Shown here: piece by piece, positions 48,216 to 61,144 of the stretch
Position numbering within the stretch: the first letter of the stretch is position 1
How the letters are laid out: each line of letters begins with the position of its first letter
Source of the DNA: Inia geoffrensis
Taxonomy: Eukaryota; Chordata; Mammalia; Artiodactyla; Iniidae
NCBI GenBank assembly: GCA_036417435.1
Contig: CM070902.1
Span: forward strand, 135,459,886-135,523,885
Length of the DNA stretch: 64,000 nt
Direction of reading: 5' to 3'
The notes under the pieces: model-generated
The model's database searches: none
What the model was told of the DNA's origin: nothing
Seen by the model: only the letters and a program-made list of their open reading frames with translations
Made by a program: the position numbers and the translations under genes

Positions 48216-49732
48216 TAGTGCATGGAAATAAAATAAATAAAATAAATTTTATTTAATTGAATTGAATTAGTAGGCAGATGGGAAAGACTTTCTTTCTTAT
48301 GTTTTCCTACTAACACTAAATTCTTGATTTCCTAGATCAAGGTGATAGTAATAGTAGCCATGTAGTTCTTGTACAGTCGTCTTATCCTGGATGGGATGCT
48401 TTAAAAGGCATTACCAAAATTACTGCAAAACAATATGTTCTACTTCCTAATATGTTATTGAAATAATGTTTCCAAATGGAGATAAAATGAAGGAACAAAA
48501 ATATCAGAAATTCAGCAAGAAAGCAATAAGTATTCACTTCAATGCAGCATAGTAAATTCTATCAGTTGTGTCAATTCTATATGACTCATATACAAAGTAT
48601 ATGTATTTTTATAATAAAACTAATTTTGTTTTATGGTTTATGAAATATTATTTTTGCATAATGTAGTTGCCATCTTTAGATGAGTACCATTATCATTAGA
48701 CTTCTTCCAAATTCAAATATGACTGTAATATATGTCCTCTCTCCTGTATTCTATGAATCTTGCATTCTGTTCTGGCCATCTGACAGTACATCTTAAATTT
48801 CATTACAGGCTACAGAATACTTGAAGACTATAATTTAAAGAAATAGAATCATAGGAATATAGAAATTTTAACAATTTTCTGAAATATGCTGTTGTCAAAA
48901 GCAGGGAGGAATGCCAACTAGCAAAGTTCAGGACAGTCTAACAAGAACCATAGCAAAGGACAAGAAATTGTCTTGAGAATGAGGCTACCAGTCCACTGTA
49001 GCTTACTGGACCAGTCCTGTTAATTTTGAAAGTCTGTTTGAACCCTTTCCTTCAGTGGGTTTTTTTGGCCAATAAAGACATCTTATTCATATGCAACATA
49101 ATAATAATGTTATTAGAGACTGTCACTGAGATATTCATATTCCTATTATGGAGTTCCTTCCAATCACCGTAGTTGTAAGATATCAGTATATGACTTTTTG
49201 AAAAGAGACATAAATTCATTTCAGCCACTCTTTGGAAGGATGCTAGGTGCTAAGATAACAGCACTGTAGGATTTGATTGCTTTCCAGTCCTGCTGAAGAC
49301 CCTGACTGAGATGATCACTGTCTGAAGCTTATGGGCTGAGATGCAAAGGCTGCGTTCTTTTCAGCAGTGCAATAGCTAAGGTAGTTGGGAAAATGGATTT
49401 TCCTGAAGACTTTTTTTGTGTGTGTACATCCAAGTTTCATCTGGTATCATATTCCTTCTCCCTGAATTTCTTTTTATATTGTGTGTAGAGTAAGTCTGTG
49501 AAGAGTATGTCTTTTGTACCCAAAGATATTTTCATTGGGTATAAAATTCTAAGATAGCAATTTTCTTTTCTCAGCTGCACTTTAAATACCTGACTCCACT
49601 CTTTTCTGTCCTTCATGGTTTTTAATGTCTGTGGTAAATCTTAATTTTATTCCTGTGGAAATAATGATTCTTTTCTCTGATGGCTGCCTTCAACATTTTT
49701 TTATCAGCACTTTGAATATAATGTATCTGGGA

Positions 49733-49756
49733 GTGTGTGTGTGTGTGTGTGTGTGT
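49733..49756. repeat. GT microsatellite
   Basis: A short uninterrupted GT run inside the old L1-like relic. Confidence 0.9.
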
Positions 49757-50151
49757 CCGTCTGTCTATCTGTTTAGTAATTTATCCTTCTGAGAAATCTT
49801 TGAATTTCTTGCATCTATGTTGTGATGACTGCCATGAATTTTTGAAAACTCTTGACCATTATTTCTTGACAAAATCCTCCTACATTATTGTCTCTCTTCT
49901 CCTGGGATTCAAATTACACATATGTGAGATTGTTTCATATTATCCCATAACTCTTGAATTCTGTTATTTTTTTGCCACTCTTTTTGTTTTTAGGCTTGGG
50001 TTATTTCTATGGACCGATCGTCAAGTTCAATGATTGTCTATTCAGTTGTCTTAAGTCTACTTATGAGTTTGACAGAGGTATTCTTTATCTCCCTTATCAT
50101 GTTTTTTTATTTCTTGAATTTCCATTTGATTTTTTAGTAGAGTTCATGTGT

Positions 50152-50570
50152 ATTAGTCTGCTTACGTGGCCATAACAAAATACCACAAACTGAGTGGCTA
50201 AAACAACAAAAATGTATTTTCTCACAGATCTGGAGGCTAGGTGTTCAAGATCAAGGGGCTGTGGGGACTGGTGTCTGGTGAGGCCTCTTTTCCTGACTTG
50301 TAGATGGCTGCTTTATCACTGTGTCCTCACTTGGCCTTTCCTCTGTGTGTACATATGGAGAGAGAGAGACAGAGAGAGAGAGTGCATGCTCTGGTGTCTC
50401 TTCATCTTCTTATAAGGACATTAGCCCTGTGGGATCTGGCCTCACCCTTATGACCTCATTTAACCTTGATTACCTCCCTAAAGGACCTGTCTCCTAATGC
50501 ACTCACATTGGGTTTAGGGCTTCAATGCATGTGTTTGGCCAGGATGCACAATTCAATTCATAACACCATC
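50152..50570 (+). mobile_element. interspersed repeat of unassigned family
   Basis: Starts TATTAGTCTGCTTACGTGGC, then ATAACAAAATACCACAAACT, TTTTCTCACAGATCTGGAGG, TCTTCTTATAAGGACATTAG and ends ATTCAATTCATAACACC. This is a very common mammalian repeat pattern that I cannot name with confidence. It interrupts the older L1-like relic, so it is younger than that relic. A GA-rich run lies at 50357-50381. Confidence 0.65.
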
Positions 50571-52149
50571 TCTGCTGAAATTTCTCATTTGATAGATTAA
50601 ACATAGGGGTCGTGTTTGAGTCTGCTCTGTTGATTATTTTCTCTCTTAACACTGTGCCTTTCTTCTTGCCCTTTTGTGTGTCATGTGATTTTTGATTAAA
50701 CATCAGACATTTTGTGTTTAACAGTAGAGACTTTATGTCTAGAAATGGTTACATCTCTTCTGTTAGGCTGTTAGTGAATGTGTGTATATGGGAAGGGATG
50801 TTGTTGAGTGAATATAGTCAGTAATCAGCTGAGTTTGGGTTGTCTTTTTCCTATGATTACCTTCAGTGAACCATTGGCTTTAATTCCTTTCTCTTAGATT
50901 GAAGGCTGGAATTTCAGATGCATTTTCTCAATGTTTCTCCTTTACCTTTAGCTTCTGCTTTCATCTATATCACAAATTGTATCCCTCTTCACACTTTCTT
51001 CCCTCAACCAGTGATAGACAGCAGTTACACACTGCTTGGTGCTTGGTAGTCTGGTGGTGAGGACAAGCGGTCCTCTACCTTAGACAGGATCCGTTTCTAG
51101 GTCTTAGAAATAGCCTTTCTCAGTGGTCCTGCCTCTTGTCTTCCTGGCAAACTCCATCTATCTCTGGTTGGTCTTCTATGGGAGAGTTTCTTTTCCCTCT
51201 CCCAGTTGTAGCAGGTCTCTGATATTATTGGTATAGGCTCCTGAGTCCAAGACTTCCCCAGGGTTGGAAGTTTTGTTTGTTTGTTTGTTTAAGCTTTCCT
51301 GTGGCTACAGTGGGTCTGCATGTTTGCCCTGGTGGTGACAGGTTTTCTGCTCCTCCCCCAGAGGCTTATTTTCTTTTCCAGAGAAAGGTTGCAACAGGAC
51401 TTCATGCTTTTCTCCCAGCAGTGACCACTTCCCCCTCCAAGCCTGCAACACCAAGAAAGGTACTTGAAACTCTTACTCTTCCCACAGTCTTTCTCATGAG
51501 CAGGAGATTGAAGTACATGGAGAAGAGCCTGCAAGTGGGTGCAAACTCCTGTGCCTACAGCTCCTATACTCTAGTCCACAGCTGACCTTTACAATACATT
51601 ACAATTGTAGCTGAATGCATCTAACCTAGTTACATGGCACCCAGCATCTCTTCTAGCTGTAGTCTGTCACTGATGACATGCTCGTGTTTCATCTCTCCTT
51701 GGCAGGGGCTGAGAGTCAGTGGATTTGATACTACTTGGTTGACTAGTGACTTTGGCTCTTTGATGTGTTCAGCAAAGTTGTGATTTTTTTACTTTACATA
51801 GGTTTTCTTGCTAGGGTAGAAGGAACACTAGTCCCAGCTTTCTATATCCAAGGGGAAATAGAACTCCTAATATACCTTAACTTGAAAAAATGTCAATAAT
51901 TTATTTTTTCTCAATTATATACCTTTCAGCTTATTGAGCATCCCTTTCAACTCTAGGACAGTCTGCTTCTTTACAAATTACAGGCAAATATTCCACTTGA
52001 AGATCAGGAGAGTCTGTTCAACAATGGTCATACATGCTAGTATCCAAAGAAGATAATTTTTAGAAGGAAAGGAGCTTTAATTAAACTATTGATCTTTGTT
52101 TTAAGTATTTGACTTTGTGATCTTTGTAGTAGTTACAGTCTAAGCCAGA

Positions 52150-52230
52150 ATATTAACAGGCATCAGAATTAACCTGGAAGACGTTAAAACACATTTTTGC
52201 CACTCCAAGTTTTCTGAATCAGAGTGTAAT
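52150..52230 (+). mobile_element. MER5-like relic
   Basis: GGCATCAGAATTAACCTGGA, TTAAAACACATTTTTGCC and TTTTCTGAATCAGAG resemble the inner part of MER5-type hAT elements. Short and diverged. Confidence 0.45.
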
Positions 52231-53404
52231 ATTGATTCCACTCTCATTTCATTAATCATGTTTATATAAAACCTGACTCACAATATCACTGTAACAATCA
52301 GGATCAGTAGAAAGTGTGTTGTAAAAGATTAGCTACCAACTTCAAGTGATATTTTAGTTCTATACTTTTTAACTCTTACCATTTTGACATTATTGTTGCT
52401 TACATTTAATATTTTTGTCTCCCTGCTTGTAATACAACTGTTAATGAATCTTACTTACTTTAAAACTCAAACCACAATCTGTTACAGATCTCAGCCAATG
52501 GACATTTGGCCAGCGCTGTTTGTAATATTCAAACCATTCAATTACCTACCTATATGTTTTGACATTTATTATACAGGAGATTTGATCAAGATATATTGTT
52601 TAAAATAAATGCATTTTGTTTGGTTTCTTTAGGATCCTTAATTTTCATGGAAGAACTTGAACCCAAACTAAATTTGGAAAATAGGTTCCAAGGAAACTTG
52701 GAAAATTCTGAAATCTATTAATCCTGTTAGGTCAAGACCTGCTGATAGATACTCAGTTCTAAGCTAGTTTCTTTATAGGCCAAGGCAAAAAAGAAAAGGC
52801 AAAGAAAAGATTTGGTGTCCCTGTGTGCGCCATGGAGCTTTCTTTACAACTCATATTTACTCCTCTTACCTTAGGCTGTGTGGAAAAATAAGAAAGCATT
52901 TCTAAATATTTTACCTATTCATACAGAAGCAAAGAAAAGGAAATTGTCCCTGAAGACAATTCCATGACATATTTTTTAAAAACACCTTATTTATGAATTT
53001 TGAGAGTCTTACTGTTCTTTCTAACCCAGATATTCCTTTAACTTAACATAGAGTTGTATTGAGTGATGTGCAAGTAGTGGCTTATAGGTATAAGCAAGCC
53101 TCTTTCACTGCATCTGAGATAACCATTATTTTAGTTAATTTGGTTTATTTGTAAGACTACAAATGAATATTATTTAGATTACTTAGATAATCTTGTCATT
53201 ATGGAATATGAGAGGAATTACAATAAAATTCAGTGTCCTTTGTGAGATACAAGAATTCTTGTACATAGTATTTATTTACCATAGTGTGGTTATCTATATC
53301 TAGTGTACAATAATTATGTGTAAGGACTGAACTATCAGTAGTGGTAGTTTATTACTGATTTATGGAAATTTAAGACTTCTGACATTAATATGCAATTATT
53401 ACCT

Positions 53405-53860
53405 TTTATGCACTGTTCTAGTTATCTACTGCTTCATAATAAGCTAACCCAAAACTTCATGACTTAAAATAAGAACCATTTTATAATATCCCATGGTTTT
53501 GTGGGGAAGAGGTCATGATTTGAGTAATGCTTTCCTGGCAGTTCTTCAGTTGCCCATGGCATTGATTGAGGTCAGTAAGTGATATTCACCTGGGGCATGG
53601 TCTGGTTGGGAGGGTCAAGTTGGCTTTAATTTTATGTCTGTCACCTTGGTAGGGAGGGCTAGAAGGCTGACTTAGCTGGGACAACCAGAGCACCTACACA
53701 TGACTATTCTAGCATGGTGGTCTCAGGGGAACCATACCCTTTACATGGAAGTTCTGGATCCCTAAAAGGAGTGTTCCAAGAGGCCCAGGGGAATACCTAA
53801 GTAGCTCCTGAACATTATCTCTATGCATTCTATGGTAAAGCAAATTAAAAAACCTAACCA
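53405..53860 (+). mobile_element. decayed interspersed repeat, family unassigned
   Basis: CTAGTTATCTACTGCTTCAT, AACCCAAAACTTCATGACTT and GCTGACTTAGCTGGGACAAC follow a widespread mammalian repeat whose consensus begins with a similar TAGTTATCTATTGCTG motif. I cannot assign the family. Confidence 0.5.
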
Positions 53861-54929
53861 GTATTGAAGCGGAAGAATATTCGACTTCATGACTCAACGG
53901 GAGAAGTAGCAAAGAATGTGTAGCCATCTTTAATCCCACACATGCATTTAAGTGTATGAGACAGCATATATTTGGGAAAGTAAAGATGACACAAATGAGT
54001 TACTGCCTATACTCTCCTGAGTAGTTTTCTCTAGGCAAAGTCCAGAATGTGCAGTCGGAATACTGTTAGGTTGTAGTATACCACCTAGTATACAAACAGG
54101 AAATATTTAAAGGTAATTTTTTTCTAATTCAATACTAAATTCTATCCAGTAATATAAAATAGCAATTTAAATACAATAATAACATAAATTATGTCTATAC
54201 ATAATGAACATACTCATCAATTTTTGCCTTTAAGTCATGAATTCCCTATTATAAAGCAAAATATGAAAAGCAAGTAGAATTGTGTGTATGAGTCAATATA
54301 GGGGTTCTTGAGGTTGTTTTGTATTCTTGTATATACCTTTTCTTATCTTTATAAGACCCTGGAATATTACCTTCATATAAATGCAGTAAGCTAGGGAGCT
54401 GGGATCCAGAGACCCTGGGAGTGTCATTTTTAAAAATTCTAAAATAGTCACTCTGTCATATGAAATTCTACAAATAAAAATATGAATGTTCTTAAGTTTT
54501 CCATTTCTTGAAAATGCTCTCCAAATTGTAAAATGTAGCTTGGGCACATTTGTATCTCTTAAAACTGTACTTAGGCTAAGACTGTGTGTATAGTTCCCAA
54601 CGGTTTCAAAGTGGTATCTTGTATATTACCTGAAGTTGATGTCATAAATGACAGTTATAAATAAGGAAGCAGTCCCAGGCATTTAGATGACTTGGAAAGT
54701 TTATAAAGGTAGTAGGAGTCTAACTACCTTCAAGCCCAAGCATTCTGTCTCTACAGAAATATCTTATTTTTCCTTATAGCATCCTGCATCAGAGAAGAGA
54801 TCCATAATTTCTGTGTACACTTAGGCAATAATTTAAATGGAAAATAATCATATTTCCTAATATGATTAGGAAAATTTGTTAGAATAACATCCTAACAAAA
54901 TTGCAATGATTAAATAAATGATTAAACAG

Positions 54930-55130
54930 ATATACAGCAGAGACTTCTGTCTAGATCCTAGCACTTCTACTTACTAGTTGTGTTATCTTGGGAAGATACT
55001 TATCATTTTAAAACCTTGATTTCTTCATCTGGAAATTGAAACTGCTGTTTATGAATTTTGTGTGTATACAAAATGAACTTGTATACAACGTATTTGGCAC
55101 AGTGCTTTATTAAGTGCCAATAAATAAATA
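54930..55130 (-). mobile_element. MIR SINE relic
   Basis: Complement of MIR: CTAGCACTTCTACTTACTAG, TGTGTTATCTTGGGAAGATA, CTTGATTTCTTCATCTGGAA and TTTGGCACAGTGC. Nearly the whole core is present. Confidence 0.75.
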
Positions 55131-55234
55131 AATGATATCATAATAATAATCATAAATATGAAAATAATCTAAAATTTTTTAAATTTTATTGAAAATTCAA
55201 CCATGATCAAGTTTTTGTGTAGCCTTATCAATTT

Positions 55235-56930
55235 GAAATTCAATCCTTAGTGATCCACTGATTGTTTAGTAGCATATTGTTTAGCCTCCATATGTTTGTG
55301 GTTTTTGTAGTTTTTTTCTTATAATTGGTTTCTAGTCTCAAAGTGTTGTGATCTGAAAACATGCTTGATATGATTTCAGTTTTCTTAAATTTACTGAGAC
55401 TTCTTTTGTAGGTTAGCATGTGACCTATCCTGGAGAATGTTCCATGTGCACTTGAAAAGAATGTGTTCTGTGGCTTTCAGATGGAGTGTTCTCTACATAT
55501 CTATTGTCCATCTGCTCTAATGGGTCATTTAAGGCCAGCGTTTCCAGGTTCATTTTCTGTCTGGATGATCTGTCCATTGATGTAAGTGAGGTGTTAAAGT
55601 CCCCTACTATTAATGGGTTACTGTCAATTTCTCCCTTTATGTCTGTTCATATTTGCTTTATATATTCAATATTTAGGTGCTCCTATGCTGGGTGCCTATA
55701 TATTCACAATTGTTATATCTTCTTCTTGGATTGATCCCTTCATCATTATGTAGTGTCTTTGTAACAGTCTTTATCTTAAAGTCTATTTTGTTTGCTATAA
55801 GTATTGCTACTCTGGCTTTCTTTTGATTTCCATTTGCATGGAGTACTTTTTTCCATCCCCTCACTTTCTATGTGTGCCTATTTTTTTTTTTTTTTTTTTT
55901 TTTGGCCATGCCACATGGCTCTCAGGATCTTAATTCTCTGACCCACACCCCTTTCAGTGGAAGCACAGAGTCCTAGCCACTGGACCACCAGGGAATATTC
56001 AGTCTATGTGTGTCTTTAGATCTGAAGTTAGTCTCCTGTAGGCAGCAAATATATGGGTCCTGTTTTGGTATCCATTCAGCGACTCTGTCTTTTGGCTGGA
56101 GCAATTAGTCCATTTACATTTAAGGTAATTATTGATATGCATGTTTTGTTGCCACTTTGTTAATGGTTTTGGGGTTGTTTTTGTAGGTCTTTTTTTCCTT
56201 ATTTTTTCCCTTCTCATCATTTGATGACTGTGTTTAGTATTGTGTTTTTAAAGTCCTTTTCCTTTTTTTGTGTGCATATCTATTATAGATTTTTGGTTTG
56301 AAGTTACCACAGGTTTTTTTTTTTATAGCAGTCTATGTATACATGTGATTGTTTTAATTTGCTGATCTCTTAATTTCAAATGCATTTTAAAATCCCTGCA
56401 TTTGTACTCTCCTCCCATAATGATTACTGTTTTGGGTATCATATTTTGCATCTAATTCTTTTGTGTGTCCCTTAACTGCTTGCTCTGAATATAGGTGATT
56501 TTACTAGTTTTGTCTTTTAACCTCCTTACTAGATTATATGGGTATGATTTCCTACCTTTGCTGTATGTTTGCCTTCACTGGTGAACTTTTTCATTTTGTA
56601 ATTTTCTTGTTTCTAATTGTGGCCTTTTCTTTTTGCCTAGACAGGTTCCTTTAACATTTATTGTAAAGCTGGTTTGGTGGTGCTGAATTCTTTTAGCTTT
56701 TGCTTGTCTGTAAAGTTTTTGATTTCTCCATCAAATCTGAACAAGAACCTTGCTGGGTAGAGAATTCTTGGGTGGAAATTCTTCTCTTTCATCACTTTAA
56801 ATATATTGTGCCACTCTCTTCTGGCCTGCAGAGTTTCTGCTGAAAAAATCAGCTGATAGTCTTATGGGAGTTCCCTTGTATGTTATTTGTTGTTTTTCCC
56901 TTACTACTTTTAATATTGTCTCTTTATCTT
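55235..56930 (-). mobile_element. older partial L1 (different subfamily), cut by L1 copy 3
   Basis: - strand L1 sequence from mid ORF2 (about 55235-56100, endonuclease remnants with KIDFKIKT at 55673-55864) through a long inter-ORF region (about 56110-56630) to the ORF1 C-terminal part (about 56630-56930). It lacks the reverse transcriptase and 3'UTR on the left. The inter-ORF gap is about 500 bp, against roughly 70-100 bp in copies 1-3, so it belongs to another subfamily. L1 copy 3 begins immediately to its right. Confidence 0.8.
55877..56002 (-). mobile_element. short tRNA-derived SINE in the older L1
   Basis: Poly(T) then GGCCATGCCACATGGCTCTC and, at the right end, GGACCACCAGGGAATATTC, the complement of a short tRNA-derived SINE. 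It is flanked by a 10-bp direct repeat TCTATGTGTG (55867-55876 and 56003-56012). Confidence 0.85.
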
Positions 56931-57289
56931 TTTGTCATTTTCTAACATCTTTATTGGAGTATAATTTCTTTACAATGGTGTGTTAGCTTCTGCTTTATAA
57001 CAAAGTAGATCAGTTATACATATACATATGTTCCCATATCTCTTCCCTCTTGCACCTCCCTCCCTCCCACCCTCCCTATCCCCCCCCTCTAGGTGGTCAC
57101 AAACCACCAAGCTGATCTCCCTGTGCTATGTGGCTGCTTCCCACTGGCTATCTATTTTATCTTTGGTAGTGTATATATGTCCATGCCACTCTCTCACTTT
57201 ATCCAAGGTTACCCTTCCCCCTCCCCATATCGTCAAGTCCATTCTCTAGTAGGTCTGTGTCTTCATTCCCGTCTTACCCCTAGTTATTT

Positions 57290-60200
57290 CATGACCCTTT
57301 TTTTTTCTTACATTCCATACATATGTGTTAGCATACAGTATTTGTCTTTCTCTTTCTGACTTACTTCACTCTGTATGACAGACTCTAGGTCCATCCACTT
57401 CACTATAAATAACTCAATTTCGTTTCTTTTTATGGCTGAGTAATATTCCATTGTGTATATGTGCCACATTTTCTATACCCACCCATCTGTTGATGGACAC
57501 TTAGGTTGCTTCCATGTCCTGGCTATTGTAAATAGAGCTGAAATGAACATTGTGGTACATGACTCTTTTTAAATTATGGTTTTCTCAGGGTATATGCCCA
57601 GTAGTGAGATTGTTGGGTCGTATGGTAGTTCTACTTTTAGTTTCTTAAGGAATGTCCATACTGTTCTCCATAGTGGCTATATCAATGTACATTCACACCA
57701 ACAAAGCAAGAGTGTTCCCTTTTCTCCACACCCTCTCCAGCATTTATTGTTTGTACGTTTGTTGATGATGGCCATTCTGACCGGTGTGAGATGATATATC
57801 ACTGTAGGTTTGATTTGCATTTCTATAATGATTAATAATATTGAGCATTCTTTCACGTGTTTGTTGGCAATCTGTATATCTTCTTTGGAGAAACAACTAT
57901 TTAGGTATTGTACCCGTTTTTGGATTTGGTTGTTGGCTTTTTGTTATTGAGATGCATGAGCTGCTTGTAAATTTTGGAGATTAATCCTTTGTCAGTTGCT
58001 TCATGTGCAAATATTTCCACCCATTCTGAAGGTTGTCTTTTGGTCTTGTTTATGGTTTCCTTTGCTGTGCAAAAGCTTTAAAGTTTCATGAGGTCCCATT
58101 TGATTATTTTTGTTTTTATTTCCATTTCTCTAGGAGGTGGGTCAAAAAGGACCTTGCTGTGATTTATGTCATAGAGTATTCTGCCTATGTTTTCCTCTAA
58201 GAATTTGACAATGTCTGGCCTTACATATAAGTCTTTAATCCATTCTGAGTTTATTTTTGTGTATGGTGTTAGGGAGTGTTCTAATTTCATACATTTACAT
58301 GTACCTGTCCAGTTTTCCCAGCACCACATATTTATGAGGCTGTCTTTTCTCCACTGTATATTCTTGCCTCCTTTATCAAAGATAAGGTGACCATATGTGT
58401 GTGGGTTTATCTCTGGGCTTTCTATCCTGTTCCATTGATCTATGTTTTTGTTTTTGTGCCAGTACCATACTGTCTTGATTACTGTAGCTTTGTAGTATAG
58501 TCTGAACTCAGGGAGCCTGATTCCTCCAACTCCTTTTTTGGGTCTCAAAATTGCTATGACTATTCAGGGTCTTTTGTGTTTCCATACAAATTGTGAAATA
58601 ATTCGTTCTAGTTCTGTGAAAAATGCCAGTGGTAGTTTCACAGGGATTGCACTGAATCTGTAGATTGCTTTGGGTAGTAGAGTCATTTTCACAATGTTGA
58701 TTCTTCCAATCCAAGAACATGGTATATCTCTCCATCTATTTGTATCATCTTTAATTTCTTTCATCAGTGTCTCATAATTTTCTGCATACAGGTCTTTTGT
58801 CTCCTTAGGTAGGTTTATTCCTAGTTATTTTATTCTTTACCTTGCAGTGGTAAATGGGAGTGTTTTCTTAATTTCACTTTCAGATTTTTCATCATTAGTA
58901 TATAGGAATGCCAGAGATTTCCGTGCATTAATTGTGTATCCTGCTACTTTCCCAAATTCATTGATTAGCTCAAGTAGTTTTCTGGTAGCATCTTTAGGAT
59001 TCTCTATGTATAGTACCATGTTATCTGCAAACAGTGACAGATTTACTTCTTCTCTTCTGATTTCAATTCCTTTTATTTCCTTTTCTTCTCTGATTGCTGT
59101 GGCTGAAACTTCCAAAACTATGTTGAATAATAGTGGTGAGAGTGGGCAACCTTATCTTGTTCCTGATCTTAGTGGAAATGCTTTCAGCTTTTCACCATTG
59201 AGGACGATGTTGGCTGTGCATTTGTCATATATGGACTTTATTATGTTGAGGAAAGTTCCCTCTATATCTACTTTCTGCAGGTTTTTACCATAAATGGGTG
59301 TTGAATTTTGTCAGAAGCTTTCTCTGCATCTATTGAGATGATCATATGGTTTTTCTCCTTCAATTTGTTAATATGGTGTATCACGTTGATTGATTTGCAT
59401 ATATTGAAGAATCCTTGCATTCCTGGAATAAATCCCACCTGATCATGGAGTATGATACTTTTAATGTGCTGTTGGATTCTGTTTGCTAGTATTTTGTTGA
59501 GGATTTTTGCATCTATTTTCATCAGTGATATTGGCCTGTAATTTTCTTTCTTTGTGACATCTTTGTCTGTTTTTGGTATCAGGATGATGGTGGCCTCGTA
59601 AAATGAGATTGGGAGTGTTCCTTCCTCTTCTATATTTTGGAAGAGTGTTAACTCTTCTCTAAATGTTTGATAGAATTCGCCTGTGAAGCCATCTGGTCCT
59701 GGGCATTTGTTTGTTGGAAGATTTTTAATCACAGTTTCAATTTCAGTGCTTGTGATTGGTCTGTTCATATTTTCTATTTCTTCCTGGTTCAGTCTCAGCA
59801 GGTTGTGCATTTCTAAGAATTTGTCCATTTCTTCCAGGTTGTCCATTTTATTGGCCTAGAGTTGCTTGTAGTAATCTCTCATGATCCTTTGTATTTCTGC
59901 ATTTTCAGTTACTTCTCCTTTTTCATTTCTAATTGTATTGATTTGAGTCTTTTCCCTTTTTTTCTTTGTAAGTCTGGCTAATGGTTAATCAATTTTGTTT
60001 ATCTTCTCAAAGGACCAGCTTTTAGTTTTATTGATCTTTATTATCATTTCCTTCATTTCTTTTTCATTTATTTCTGATCTTATCTTTATGATTTCTTTAC
60101 TTCTGCTAACTTTGGGGTATTTTTTGTTCTTCTTTCTCTAATTGCTTTAGGTGCAAGGTTAGGTTGTTTATTCGAGATGTTTCCTGTTTCTTAAGGTAGG

Positions 60201-61070
60201 ATTGTATTGCTATAAACCTCCCTCTTAGAACGGCTTGCACTACATCACATAGGTTTTGGGTCATTTTATTTTCATTGTTATTTGTGTCTAGGTATTTTTT
60301 GATTTCTTCAATGATCACTTGATTATTAAGCAGTGCATTGTTTAGCCTCCTATGTTTGTATTTTTTACAGATCTTTTCCTGTCTTTCATATCTAGTCTAA
60401 TAGCGTTGTGCTCAGAAAAGATACTTGATACGATTTCAACTTCTTAAATTTACCAAGACTTGATTTGTGGACCAAGATATGATCTATCCTTGAGAATGTT
60501 CCATGAGTAGTTGAGAAAAATGTGTATTCTGTTGTTTGGGGATGGAATGTTCTATAAATATCAATTAAGTCCATCTTGTTTAATGTACCATTTAAAGCTT
60601 GTGTTTCCTTATTTATTTTCATTTTGTATGATGTGTCCATTGGTGAAAGTGGGGTGTTAAAGTCCTATACTATGAAAGTGTTACTGTTGATTTTCCCTTC
60701 TATGGCTGTGTGTATATGCCTTATGTATTGATGTGTTCATATGTTGGGTGCATAAATATTTACAATTGTTATATCTTCTTCTTGGATTGATCCCTTGATC
60801 ATTATGTAGTCTTTCTTTGTCTCTTGTAACAGTCTTTATTTTAAAATCTATTTTCTGTGTTATGAGAATTGGTACTCTAGCTCTCTTTTGATTTCTATTT
60901 GCATGGAATATCTTTTTCCATCCCCTCACTTTCAGTCTGTATGTGTCACTAGGTCTGAAGTGGGTCTCTTGTAGACAGCATATATATGATCTTGTTTTTA
61001 TATCCATTCAGCCAGTCTGTGTCCTTTTGTGGGAGCATTTAATCCATTTACACTTATGGTAATTATCAAT
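57290..61070 (-). pseudogene. L1 ORF2 remnant (copy 3)
   Basis: Broken endonuclease/reverse transcriptase on the - strand. Segments are 60681-61007 (endonuclease start, YICCLQETHFRPSDTYRLK), 60392-60640 (THGTFSRIDHILVHKSSLGK), 60106-60318, 59268-59846 (reverse transcriptase start, [14 protein letters not shown] and [20 protein letters not shown]), 58837-59115 (catalytic strand, FADN at 59020-59031), 58508-58764 and 58078-58548 (thumb and C-terminal part). The catalytic FADD of L1 reads FADN, as in copy 2. Frame breaks exclude a functional protein. Confidence 0.87.
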
Positions 61071-61144
61071 ATGTTTGTTCCTATTCCCATTTTCTTAATT
61101 GTTTTGGGTTTGTTATTGTAGGTCTTTTCCTTCTCTTGTGTTTC

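Larger units (their letters stand above)
49390..51600 (-). mobile_element. ancient L1M or HAL1-like ORF1/5' region
   Basis: On the - strand, parts resembling L1M ORF1 can be followed: TTGACCATTATTTCTTGACA, CTGGGATTCAAATTACACAT, CGATCGTCAAGTTCAATGAT and, after an interrupting repeat, GAGTCTGCTCTGTTGATTAT and CAGACATTTTGTGTTTAACA. The right boundary is uncertain. No ORF2 part is visible, which would fit HAL1 or a truncated L1M. All frames are decayed. Confidence 0.6.

Noticed and set aside
58078..59846. Several - strand open frames with reverse transcriptase similarity as separate genes
   Set aside because: They are segments of one decayed L1 ORF2; the same applies at 172-1674 and 9072-12211.
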